Of a DNA stretch of 64,000 nucleotides, positions 16,932-24,844 are shown in pieces. The notes beneath the pieces are model-generated. The model was not told where the DNA came from. It saw only the letters and a list, made by a program, of their open reading frames with translations, and ran no database searches. This DNA comes from Ruegeria halocynthiae (lineage in GTDB: Bacteria; Pseudomonadota; Alphaproteobacteria; Rhodobacterales; Rhodobacteraceae): contig NZ_JQEZ01000002.1 in the NCBI RefSeq assembly GCF_000743705.1, positions 165,250 through 229,249 on the forward strand, written 5' to 3'. Position 1 is the stretch's first letter. Each line of letters starts with the position of its first letter. The translations under genes and the position numbers were made by a program.

Positions 16932-19900
16932 TCTGCTTCTCCCCGTCCTTGTCGAAAAAGATCGGGTCCACGATCTTGGCTTTGTAGGATTTACCGTCGG
17001 TGCCCGGGAACTCGACAATCTCACCCATGCGATCGGGGCCGTGCTTGATCAGGCCCATGGCGATGCCCTTGCCCAGATTGGCCGAGTAATAGGTCGAGGT
17101 CACGCGCCCGATCATGTTGCGCTGACCATTGGCGTTGACGCCCTCGCCCACCGCATAGGCACCATCGGGGATGACAGACCCATCCACAGTCTCAAGCCCG
17201 ACCAGTTTCCAGCGTTCGGGATCGGCCATATGGGTGCGCGAATGGGCGCGCTTACCCAGATAGTCCTCTTTCTTTTTCGACAATGCCCAGTGCAGCCCCA
17301 AATCCTGTGGGATCACGGTGCCGTCGGTCTCGTCGCCGATCATGATAAAGCCCTTTTCGGCCCGCAGGATGTGCAGACATTCAGTGCCATATGGCATCAC
17401 GCCGAACTCTTTTCCTGCCTCTGTCAGGGCATCCCAGAACGCCTGGCCCTGCGATGCGGGCACGGCAAGTTCATACGACAGCTCACCCGAGAACGAGATG
17501 CGATAGGCGCGGCAATCAAAGTCACCGATCTTGCCATCCCGCCATTCCATGAAGGGCAGCGCCTCTTTCGACAGATCCATGCCGCCCAGTTTCTCAAGCA
17601 CCTTGCGGGCGTTGGGGCCAACAACGGCGACCTGCGCATATTGCTCGGTCACGTTGGCGACATAGACTTTCCAGTCCCACCATTCGGTCTGCAGCCATTC
17701 TTCCATGTGACCATGGATACGTTCCGCCCCGCCGGTGGTGGTGTGGCACAACCACGTATCCTCGTCGATGCGGGCGACAACGCCGTCGTCGATCAGAAAG
17801 CCGTTTTCCGAACACATCAGGCCATAGCGGCATTTGCCGACCTTCAGCGTGGACATCATGTTGGTGTACATCATGTCCAGGAATTTGCCCGCATCGGGGC
17901 CTTTGACGATCAGCTTGCCCAGCGTGGATGCATCCAGCAGCCCGAGGTTTTCGCGGGTATTCTTCACCTCGCGGTTCACGGCGTCATGCACGGATTCACC
18001 GGGACGGACATAGGCATAGGTCCGGCGCCAATGGCCGACCGGCTCCCAATCCGCGCCATTCTTGTCGTGCCAATTATGCATCGGCGTTTGACGGATCGGC
18101 TGGAACACGTCACCGCGTGCCTCGCCGCCGATAGACGCCATCGAAATAGGTGTGTAGGGCGGGCGAAAGGTGGTGGTGCCGACCTTTGGAATCTCCGAAT
18201 CCAACGCATCAGCAAGGATCGCCAGTCCGTTGATGTTGCTCAACTTACCCTGATCCGTCGCCATACCCAAAGTGGTGTAACGCTTGGTATGCTCGACACT
18301 CTCGTACCCTTCGCGGGCGGCCAGTTGGACGTCGGATACTTTGACGTCGTTCTGGAAATCAAGCCACGATTTCATTCGCAGCTGAATGTCGGCATTGGCA
18401 GGCATCAGCCACACCGGCTCCATCGGGGCCTCTGCCACATCCGCGCCTTTGGGGGCATCCGCTGTAACCGGCGTGAACCCTGCGGCGTTAGAGGCCGCCT
18501 CGCCGGCGGTTTGCGCATCGAACAGGACATCCTGCAACGGCATCGCTCCGTTTGCGGCACCGGCCGCGACGACAAAGCCCTCGCCGTTTGCGCCCAGCGG
18601 CGGGCGTTCGGGGTCCGGGTGGAAATGGGCGTTCGCCTCATCCCAAAGCAACTTGCCCCCGCAATGGGACCACATATGCACGACCGGAGACCAACCACCC
18701 GACATGGCGACCGCGTCGCATTCGATTTCCTCGCGTGCGCCACCGATGCCGTCCTGATTGCACAGCGCCACTTTCTTGACGCGTTTGCCGCCTTTGACCT
18801 TGGCGATGGCCTTACCCGGATCAACGCGGATACCAAGCTGACGCGCTTCTTCGGCCAGCGGTCCGGCTGTTGCCCTAGCGTCAACAACACGCAAGATATC
18901 CACACCCGCCTGTTTCAGGATAATCGCAGTGCGGTACGCGTCGTCATTGTTGGTGGCGACAATGACCCGGTCACCTGGGGTCACACCCCAGTTCACCACG
19001 TAATCGCGCATGGCCGAGGCCAGCATGACACCCGGCACATCGTTGCCCGCAAAGGATAATGGCCGCTCAATTGCACCCGTAGCGGTTACAATCTGCTTTG
19101 CGCGGATACGCCACAAACGGTGACGCGGGCCTTGTGCGCCCGGTTTATGGTCTGTCAGACGCTCATAACCCAGCACATAACCATGATCATAAACGCCGGC
19201 ACCCATGCACCGGGACCGCATCGTGACGTTGTCCATTGTTTCGAGTTCGGAAACCAATTGTTCCACGAACTTATCCACAGGCTGGCCGTCAACGGTTCCG
19301 CCATCGACCGGCGCACGCCCGCCCCAATGGGCGGTTTGTTCGATCAGCATCACCTTGGCACCGGACTGCGCCGCCGCTTTGGCGGCCTGAAGCCCCGCAA
19401 TACCGCCACCGATTACCAGAATATCAGTGAAGGCATAGAAGTGTTCATAGGTGTCCGCATCCCGGCTGTCTTTGTCGGGCGCCTTGCCCAGACCCGCCGA
19501 CTGGCGAATGAAGGGTTCGTAGACATGTTTCCAGAACGGTTTGGGGTGGATGAACATCTTGTAATAGAAGCCCGCCGGCAGAAAACGCGACAGATGTTTG
19601 TTCACGGCCCCGATGTCGAACTCCAGGTTCGGCCAGTGGTTCTGCGAGGCCGAAGTCAGGCCATTGAACAGCTCGGTCGTGGTGGCACGTTGGTTCGGCT
19701 CAAACCGATTGCCCTGCCCCAGACCGACCAGCGCGTTGGGTTCTTCGGCACCACTGGCGACAACGCCGCGCGGACGGTGGTATTTAAACGACCGGCCCAT
19801 CATCATCTGATCGTTGGCCAGCAGGGCCGAGGCAAGCGTGTCGCCCTCATACCCCTGCATCGAGGTGCCGTTAAAGGTAAAGGTGACCTGTTTCGACCGG

Positions 19901-19938
19901 TCGATCAAACGGCCTTGTTTTGCGAGACGGGTGCTCAT
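16924..19938 (-). CDS. soxA: Sarcosine oxidase subunit alpha
   Basis: The 1004-aa subunit has the expected domain order: an N-terminal 2Fe-2S-like fold ('VTFTFNGTSMQGYEGDTLASALLAND'), an NAD-binding Rossmann domain with 'DILVIGGGIAGLQAAKAAAQSGAKV' (about residues 170-195), and a C-terminal GcvT-type folate domain ('GKCRYGLMCSENGFLIDDGVVARI' onward). With soxB, soxD and soxG it oxidises sarcosine to glycine and passes the methyl group to tetrahydrofolate as 5,10-methylene-THF, giving peroxide. The ATG is at 19938. A 67-bp gap to soxD contains a short repeat element. Confidence 0.96.
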   Translation of the reverse strand: MSTRLAKQGRLIDRSKQVTFTFNGTSMQGYEGDTLASALLANDQMMMGRSFKYHRPRGVVASGAEEPNALVGLGQGNRFEPNQRATTTELFNGLTSASQNHWPNLEFDIGAVNKHLSRFLPAGFYYKMFIHPKPFWKHVYEPFIRQSAGLGKAPDKDSRDADTYEHFYAFTDILVIGGGIAGLQAAKAAAQSGAKVMLIEQTAHWGGRAPVDGGTVDGQPVDKFVEQLVSELETMDNVTMRSRCMGAGVYDHGYVLGYERLTDHKPGAQGPRHRLWRIRAKQIVTATGAIERPLSFAGNDVPGVMLASAMRDYVVNWGVTPGDRVIVATNNDDAYRTAIILKQAGVDILRVVDARATAGPLAEEARQLGIRVDPGKAIAKVKGGKRVKKVALCNQDGIGGAREEIECDAVAMSGGWSPVVHMWSHCGGKLLWDEANAHFHPDPERPPLGANGEGFVVAAGAANGAMPLQDVLFDAQTAGEAASNAAGFTPVTADAPKGADVAEAPMEPVWLMPANADIQLRMKSWLDFQNDVKVSDVQLAAREGYESVEHTKRYTTLGMATDQGKLSNINGLAILADALDSEIPKVGTTTFRPPYTPISMASIGGEARGDVFQPIRQTPMHNWHDKNGADWEPVGHWRRTYAYVRPGESVHDAVNREVKNTRENLGLLDASTLGKLIVKGPDAGKFLDMMYTNMMSTLKVGKCRYGLMCSENGFLIDDGVVARIDEDTWLCHTTTGGAERIHGHMEEWLQTEWWDWKVYVANVTEQYAQVAVVGPNARKVLEKLGGMDLSKEALPFMEWRDGKIGDFDCRAYRISFSGELSYELAVPASQGQAFWDALTEAGKEFGVMPYGTECLHILRAEKGFIMIGDETDGTVIPQDLGLHWALSKKKEDYLGKRAHSRTHMADPERWKLVGLETVDGSVIPDGAYAVGEGVNANGQRNMIGRVTSTYYSANLGKGIAMGLIKHGPDRMGEIVEFPGTDGKSYKAKIVDPIFFDKDGEKQNV

Positions 19939-19971
19939 GGTGCGGACCTTTCGCGGATGGAAGCGTCAAAG

Positions 19972-20003
19972 CCTCCGGCGGGAGTATTTTGGATAAGATG
20001 AAG
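19972..20003 (+). repeat. Short intergenic repeat, copy 1, between soxD and soxA
   Basis: The stretch reads CTCCGGCGGGAGTATTTT then GGATAAGATGAAG. A related sequence is found inverted at 46700-46728, sharing CTCC, GGGA, TATTTT and AGATGAAG in the same order. CTCC-GGC-GGGAG can also form a small hairpin. Confidence 0.5.
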
Positions 20004-20005
20004 CA

Positions 20006-20335
20006 TCAGGAGAACTCTCTCCACGTCCATCCCGGGCGCTTGGCAGTGATGGCATCCTTGATCTTTTGCGGTGGCTCAAACACCTGCGCAGAATAAGTTC
20101 CGAACACTTCGAGCGTCTGGGTGCAACGGGCCGCGTGGAACCACTTGCCGCAGCCATTGGCGTGCCGCCAGCGTTCGAAATGAACACCCTTGGGGTTTTC
20201 GCGCATGAACAGATAGTCGTGAAAGTCGCCATCCGACGAGCCCGGGCCATAGCGCTTCAGATGCGCCTCGCCACCAGCGGCCAGTTCGGTTTCTTCGGCG
20301 TCCACGCCGCAATAGGGGCAATTCAGGATCAGCAT
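20006..20335 (-). CDS. soxD: Sarcosine oxidase subunit delta
   Basis: The 109-aa subunit has the SoxD layout: 'MLILNCPYCGVDAEETEL' at the start, 'EAHLKRYGPGSSD' and 'FERWRHANGCGKWFHAARCTQT' in the middle. Cys6 and Cys9 with the histidine and cysteines of the second motif would bind the structural zinc of the delta subunit. The ATG at 20335 matches family N-termini; the open frame upstream is not coding. It lies between soxB and soxA in the operon. Confidence 0.93.
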   Translation of the reverse strand: MLILNCPYCGVDAEETELAAGGEAHLKRYGPGSSDGDFHDYLFMRENPKGVHFERWRHANGCGKWFHAARCTQTLEVFGTYSAQVFEPPQKIKDAITAKRPGWTWREFS

Positions 20336-20399
20336 GTGTTCATCCTTTCGGCGACAGGCGAGACGTAAGTGCCTGTGAAATCTGTGACAGGGGCGCAAA

Positions 20400-20420
20400 A
20401 GATTTTTCGACGAAAAATCT
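20400..20420. repeat. 21-bp perfect palindrome immediately after soxB
   Basis: Arms AGATTTTTCG and CGAAAAATCT surround a single A. It lies 4 bp past the soxB stop and 65 bp before the soxD start. An intercistronic hairpin here could trim or stabilise soxB mRNA or partly terminate transcription. Confidence 0.55.
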
Positions 20421-20423
20421 CCA

Positions 20424-21668
20424 TCAGTGCGCTACCCCGGCGGCGACGCTTTCGTCGATGAAGCGGCCTTCCTTGAAGCGGTCCAGCGAGAAGGCCTCGG
20501 TCAGTGGTGAATGGCCAGTGGCCATCAGTTGTGCCATGCCCCAGCCCGAGCCCGGGATGGCCTTGAAACCACCAGTGCCCCAGCCGCCGTTGATGAAACA
20601 GCCCTGAAGCGGCGTTTTCGACAGAATGGGGGAACGGTCGCCGGTCATATCCACGATCCCGCCCCATTGACGCAACATTTTCAGGCGCGAGATCATCGGG
20701 AAGGTCTCGACCAGCGCCCGCACCGTTTCCTCGATGTGGTGGAAAGAGCCGCGCTGGGTATAGTTGTTGAACCCGTCGGTGCCGCCGCCGATCACCATTT
20801 CGCCCTTGTCGGATTGCGACATATAGCCGTGCACGGTGTTGGCCATCACAACCACATCCATGCAGGGCTTGATCGGCTCGGACACCAGCGCCTGCAAGGC
20901 AATGGCCTCAAGCGGCAATCGGAATCCCGCCATCTCGGCCAGTTGGCCCGAGTGGCCCGCAACAACGATCCCAAGCTTTTCGCAATCAATCGCGCCTTTG
21001 GTGGTATCAACGCCCACAACGCGGCCATTTTCCTGCCGCACGCCGGTGACTTCGCACTGCTGGATGATATCCATCCCCATCGCAGAACAGGCGCGGGCAT
21101 AGCCCCAGGCCACCGCATCGTGCCGTGCGGTGCCGCCGCGTTCCTGCCACAGCGCGCCCAGAACCGGATAGCGCGGGCCGTCGATGTTGATGATCGGCAC
21201 CAGTTCCTTGACACGTTCTGGCGTTATCCACTCGGTCTGCACACCCTGCAACGCATTGGCGTGAGCGGTGCGCTGATAACCACGGATTTCGTGCTGGGTC
21301 TGGGCCAGCATCATAACACCGCGCGGGCTGAACATGATGTTATAGTTCAGGTCCTGGCTGAGATCCTCGTACAACCCCCGCGCCTTTTCGTAGATCGCGG
21401 CCGACGGGTCCTGAAGATAGTTCGATCGGATGATCGTTGTGTTCCGGCCAGTATTGCCACCGCCCAGCCAACCCTTTTCGATCACGGCAACATTCTGGAT
21501 GCCATAGTTCTTGCCCAGATAATACGCCGTCGCCAAACCATGCCCGCCCGCACCGACAATGATCACGTCATAGCGTTTCTTGGGCTGGGGCGACCGCCAG
21601 GCGCGTTCCCATCCGGTGTGATAGCGAAGCGCCTCGCGCGCCACGGCAAAAGCTGAATAGTGTTTCAT
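20424..21668 (-). CDS. soxB: Sarcosine oxidase subunit beta
   Basis: The 414-aa catalytic subunit starts 'MKHYSAFAVAREALRYHTGWERAWRSPQPKKRYDVIIVGAGGHGLATAYYLGKNYG', with the FAD-binding GxGxxG at about residues 36-46. It continues with 'VIEKGWLGGGNTGRNTTIIRSNYL', highly typical of SoxB, which binds FAD and covalent FMN and demethylates sarcosine. The ATG at 21668 matches family N-termini; upstream in-frame codons, including an ATG at 21680, lack support. It is the first gene of soxBDAG. A pair of direct repeats 88-118 bp upstream may be the activator site. Confidence 0.95.
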   Translation of the reverse strand: MKHYSAFAVAREALRYHTGWERAWRSPQPKKRYDVIIVGAGGHGLATAYYLGKNYGIQNVAVIEKGWLGGGNTGRNTTIIRSNYLQDPSAAIYEKARGLYEDLSQDLNYNIMFSPRGVMMLAQTQHEIRGYQRTAHANALQGVQTEWITPERVKELVPIINIDGPRYPVLGALWQERGGTARHDAVAWGYARACSAMGMDIIQQCEVTGVRQENGRVVGVDTTKGAIDCEKLGIVVAGHSGQLAEMAGFRLPLEAIALQALVSEPIKPCMDVVVMANTVHGYMSQSDKGEMVIGGGTDGFNNYTQRGSFHHIEETVRALVETFPMISRLKMLRQWGGIVDMTGDRSPILSKTPLQGCFINGGWGTGGFKAIPGSGWGMAQLMATGHSPLTEAFSLDRFKEGRFIDESVAAGVAH

Positions 21669-21755
21669 GGGCGAATCCATCCGGTTCGGTGATTGAGCGC
21701 AGATATGCCGCGTAACGACAGAATACCCCTGCCATGCAACGCCGTAATATCGCAC

Positions 21756-21786
21756 TATTGCGACATAGCCCCCATTATTGCGACAT
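21756..21786 (-). promoter_or_regulatory. Direct repeat upstream of soxB, candidate activator site
   Basis: ATGTCGCAATA (minus strand) occurs twice, at 21756-21766 and 21776-21786, exactly 20 bp apart. The first copy also makes an inverted repeat TCGCA-CTAT-TGCGA (21750-21763). A two-turn spaced direct repeat with a TGTCGC core resembles AraC-family sites such as those of Pseudomonas ArgR/GbdR. The regulator identity is inference. Confidence 0.45.
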
Positions 21787-21864
21787 GTAGTCGTCTCGCG
21801 GCCATTTGTCCCTTTTTTCTGCCGGTCCACAGGTCTAAGTCAGGACAGCCAATTCGGAGAAACC

Positions 21865-23091
21865 ATGTCGTTCTGGGCCGTGACCGTTCTAACCGCGCTG
21901 CTGATTGCTGCGTTTCTGGGGTATTCAATGCTGCGTGGTCGCAAATCGCGCGAACCGGCAGCAGCCTTTGACCTGCGCGTATACCGACAGCAGTTGGTGA
22001 GCGTGGATCGGGATCTGGCCCGTGGCGTCATCGCCGATGCTGACGCTGAAAGGGTGCGGACCGAAATCTCGCGCCGTATTCTGGCAGCGGATGCGCAAAC
22101 GCAGACCCGCACCGAGCGATCCGGGCCACCGGCTTGGGCAACGATTTCGGCACTTGCAGCCGTCGCTCTGCTATTGGTTGGTGGGGCGACTGCGCTGTAC
22201 CGCCAGTTGGGCGCCGCTGGTTTGCCTGACCAACCTTTGTCATTTCGTGTTGAGATGGCCGAGAATTTGCGCGCGGAACGCCCCAGTCAGGCCGAAGCCG
22301 AAGCCGCCGCGCCACCCGCGCCCCTGCCGACACTGGATGAGAATTACGCCAACCTTTTGAAGCAGCTGCGCGAAACCGTCGCTGAGCGCCCCGACGATTT
22401 GCAAGGTCAAATTCTGCTGGCGCAACACGAAGCAAACGCGGGCAATTTTCCGGCAGCTTACACGGCACAGCAACGAGTCATCGAATTGTCTGGCGAAACA
22501 GCACCGGCAGATGCCTATTCGCACCTGGCTGAAATGATGGTCTTGTCCGCCAACGGATATGTTTCACCCGAAGCCGAAGACGCCCTGCGTCAGGCGCTGA
22601 AACGTGATCCGCGCCACGGGCCGTCGCAATATTACCTGGGCCAGATGATGGTTCAGGTCGGACGCCCCGACATTGGATATCGGATCTGGGTCGATGCCCT
22701 GCGCGACGCGCCAGCGGGTGCGCCGTGGGCCGAGGCCATTCGTGCGCAGTTGGATGAGCTGGCCTTTCGTGCCGGCGTATTCAATGCGCCAAACATTCCC
22801 GCCCCGGCATCGCCCGGCCCCAGCCAGGATGACGTCGAAGCCGCCGCCGCTTTGACACCGGAAGAGCGGCAGGAAATGATCATGGGCATGATCAACCAAC
22901 TGTCGGATCGTTTGGCCACCGAGGGCGGTGCGCCGGAAGAATGGGCCAGGTTGATCGCAGCACTGGGCGTTGTGGGCGACACCGAACGGGCCGCCGGGAT
23001 TTATGAGGAATCCCAGGCGGTTTTTGCCGGTAACTCTGATGCGCTGGACATGCTGACCGCAGCAGCCCGGCAAGCGGGGGTGACGCAATGA
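21865..23091 (+). CDS. ccmI: Cytochrome c biogenesis protein CcmI
   Basis: The 408-aa protein has a membrane helix at residues 3-19 and a second at about residues 94-112 (WATISALAAVALLLVGGATALY). The cytoplasmic loop between them has the CcmI pattern 'DLRVYRQQLVSVDRDLARGVIADADAERVRTEISRRIL'. After it comes a periplasmic TPR-rich region ('LLKQLRETVAERPDDLQGQILLAQHEANAGNFPAAYTAQQRVI'). CcmI chaperones apocytochrome c to the haem ligation complex. GGAG lies upstream of the ATG at 21865. Its stop overlaps ruvX by 4 bp. No other ccm genes are in the window. Confidence 0.9.
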   Translation: MSFWAVTVLTALLIAAFLGYSMLRGRKSREPAAAFDLRVYRQQLVSVDRDLARGVIADADAERVRTEISRRILAADAQTQTRTERSGPPAWATISALAAVALLLVGGATALYRQLGAAGLPDQPLSFRVEMAENLRAERPSQAEAEAAAPPAPLPTLDENYANLLKQLRETVAERPDDLQGQILLAQHEANAGNFPAAYTAQQRVIELSGETAPADAYSHLAEMMVLSANGYVSPEAEDALRQALKRDPRHGPSQYYLGQMMVQVGRPDIGYRIWVDALRDAPAGAPWAEAIRAQLDELAFRAGVFNAPNIPAPASPGPSQDDVEAAAALTPEERQEMIMGMINQLSDRLATEGGAPEEWARLIAALGVVGDTERAAGIYEESQAVFAGNSDALDMLTAAARQAGVTQ

Positions 23092-23552
23092 TCTATGACG
23101 TATTCGAGGATTTCGCAGCCTCACTTGCACCCATGACCGCATTGATGGGTCTGGATCTGGGCGAGAAGACAATTGGTGTTGCCGTAACCGATCGGATGCG
23201 CACGGTCGCCAGCCCGCTTGAAACAGTGCGCCGCAAGAAATTCACACTCGATTCCGCCCGTCTGCTGGAAATCATCGCCGATCGCGAAATGGGTGGCATA
23301 CTGCTGGGTCTGCCCAGAAATATGGACGGTACCGAAGGCCCCCGCTGCCAATCCACCCGCGCCTTTGCGCGCAACCTGTCGCGGCTGACCGAGATGTCAA
23401 TTGGGTTTTGGGACGAACGGCTCAGCACCGTTGCGGCGGAAAAGGCACTGCTTGAGGCGGATACGACACGAAAACGTCGCGGACAGGTTATCGACCACGT
23501 CGCCGCAGGCTATATTCTGCAAGGGGCGCTGGACCGGATGCGCTTTCTTTAG
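23088..23552 (+). CDS. ruvX: Putative pre-16S rRNA nuclease / Holliday junction resolvase-like protein (YqgF)
   Basis: The 154-aa protein of the RNase H fold shows 'ALMGLDLGEKTIGVAVTD' with the first catalytic Asp, 'ILLGLPRNMDGTEGP', 'FWDERLSTVAAEKAL' and 'DHVAAGYILQGALD' with the terminal acidic residue. This matches YqgF/RuvX, which processes the 5' end of pre-16S rRNA in E. coli. Its start overlaps the ccmI stop (ATGA), so expression is coupled to ccmI. Confidence 0.93.
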   Translation: MIYDVFEDFAASLAPMTALMGLDLGEKTIGVAVTDRMRTVASPLETVRRKKFTLDSARLLEIIADREMGGILLGLPRNMDGTEGPRCQSTRAFARNLSRLTEMSIGFWDERLSTVAAEKALLEADTTRKRRGQVIDHVAAGYILQGALDRMRFL

Positions 23553-23569
23553 TGGAACGGGATCGACCA

Positions 23570-23803
23570 ATGACAAACATGGTTTGGAAAAGGAACGAGG
23601 TCGAAAGCCCGTGCGTCCAGATTTGTGTCGTTCACCCGACCGAACGCATCTGCACCGGCTGCTATCGCACGCTGGATGAGATTTCGCGTTGGTCCAAGAT
23701 GGACAGCGTGGAACGTGCGGAAATCATGGAAGACCTGCCCTCACGCAAGCCCCGCCTGGCCAAGCGCCGTGGCGGCCGGGCCGGACGCCTAAAGAACTCC
23801 TGA
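23570..23803 (+). CDS. DUF1289 family small cysteine-rich protein
   Basis: The 77-aa protein contains 'ESPCVQICVVHPTERICTGCYRTLDEISRW', the DUF1289 motif with four cysteines (C-x3-C...C-x2-C), probably a metal site. The tail is rich in arginine and lysine. I chose the ATG at 23570; an in-frame GTG at 23552 lacks a better ribosome site. It follows ruvX by 17 bp and probably belongs to the same operon. The function of the family is not established. Confidence 0.85.
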   Translation: MTNMVWKRNEVESPCVQICVVHPTERICTGCYRTLDEISRWSKMDSVERAEIMEDLPSRKPRLAKRRGGRAGRLKNS

Positions 23804-23837
23804 CAGGTTTTGGGTAAAGCCCTATTCGCTGATGCTT

Positions 23838-23915
23838 CGCCGCTGCAGGGTCGTCCGAACTCCGAGGGGGTCAAGTTCAAAGACAACTTTTGAGTGAGTG
23901 GTCCCTACAGCGGCG
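23838..23915. ncRNA. Candidate structured element in a gene-free gap
   Basis: The gap 23804-24079 (276 bp, convergent genes) has no supported gene. CGCCGCTGCAGGG (23838-23850) and CCCTACAGCGGCG (23903-23915) pair at 12 of 13 positions. The enclosed 52 bases can form a smaller stem around TCAAGTT...AACTTTTGA. This may be a small RNA or a structured 3' end; no promoter is evident. Confidence 0.3.
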
Positions 23916-24028
23916 CGCTTCGGTATTTATGTTCATCCAGCGTGGTATGACCGGCGAACAGTGCTTGTTCTATTTCTTTTTTGACCAATCAATCAAGAAA
24001 AACTGAAGGCCTCTTTTGCCTGACCTTA

Positions 24029-24052
24029 CGTCAGCGTATTTCTACGCTGACG
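24029..24052. terminator. Perfect 10-bp inverted repeat between convergent genes
   Basis: CGTCAGCGTA and TACGCTGACG surround TTTC. It lies 28 bp past the end of the SpoIIAA-like gene (minus strand) and downstream of the DUF1289 gene. The stem is strong but lacks a T-run, so it may stabilise 3' ends rather than terminate alone. Confidence 0.5.
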
Positions 24053-24079
24053 ATAGTGTTCAAATACGTCAGGGATTGC

Positions 24080-24808
24080 TTATCCGGCAGCCAACCAGGA
24101 CTTGGCATTTTCAAACTCTTCCGACGGAAAGAATTCGGTTCTTGTGCCCAACACATGGCTGGCGACCCGCTGCGCCATATGCTGCCAGGCCTTGTCCCCG
24201 ACGATTGCCGCACGGTCCAGCATCCCGACATGCCCGCGCGCCAGCCGGAAATGCGCGGTCAATGCCGTCAGGCCCTGCCAGCCATCGAACTCTCGCAGGT
24301 CAATCAACAGCCGGAACCCCTGTTTCTTGTGCAGCAGGGTATCCAGATCGACCTCGGCTTGCTTGTATTCGTCGGGGTCCAGCTTGCCCATCAGACTGAT
24401 CTGAACGCATGGGCCGCCCAGATCGGTCACATGAATGGCCCCCAGCGATTCGCGCATCCAGCGACGGGCGGCTTCCAGTTCGGACAATTCGAACACCTGA
24501 ACCGGGCACGGCAAGATCGGTGCCGCCAGACGGATGCTGGTCTGGACCCAGCTCTGATCTGCTGCAACCGCGATGCGATCAAAGCCACGCCAGTGGCTGA
24601 GGCCCAGCTTTGTGTCAGACCACGCCGCGCTCAGATCGTACCCTTTGAATTCCGGCTGGATCACCGCCAGCAGCCGAACCGTTTCATGTTCTGTCAGCGC
24701 GGCTTCGATTGCGGGGACCAGGGCTTGGGTGTAATCGGCGCTGGTCACCTCGCCAGACAGCTCGATTTCGATCAACGCACCATCAGAATTCGTATGGACC
24801 GTTATCAT
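24080..24808 (-). CDS. Tandem SpoIIAA-like (STAS-fold) protein
   Basis: The 242-aa protein consists of two SpoIIAA-like domains of about 120 residues. Copy 1 has 'ALIEIELSGEVTSADYTQALVPAIEAALTEHETVRLLAVI...FKGYDLSAAWSDTKLGLSHWRGFDRIAVAAD'. Copy 2 has 'PCVQISLMGKLDPDEYKQAEVDLDTLLHKKQGFRLLIDLREFDGWQGLTALTAHFRL...DRAAIVGDKAWQ'. Both share the beta-alpha order and the 'F-x-G-W/Y' core. Single-domain members are common in proteobacteria, some membrane-associated; the fused pair is unusual. GGAGGT lies 8 bp upstream of the ATG. It is the last gene after dusA, tauE-like and phyH-like. Function is unknown. Confidence 0.78.
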   Translation of the reverse strand: MITVHTNSDGALIEIELSGEVTSADYTQALVPAIEAALTEHETVRLLAVIQPEFKGYDLSAAWSDTKLGLSHWRGFDRIAVAADQSWVQTSIRLAAPILPCPVQVFELSELEAARRWMRESLGAIHVTDLGGPCVQISLMGKLDPDEYKQAEVDLDTLLHKKQGFRLLIDLREFDGWQGLTALTAHFRLARGHVGMLDRAAIVGDKAWQHMAQRVASHVLGTRTEFFPSEEFENAKSWLAAG

Positions 24809-24844
24809 CGGTCAAAACCTCCAAACATTAATAATGGCAAGAGG

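Noticed and set aside
16918-19059. A 713-codon open frame on the plus strand, antisense to soxA
   Set aside because: It has no ribosome site or recognisable domain. Its codons are the mirror of the clearly real soxA frame in GC-rich DNA.
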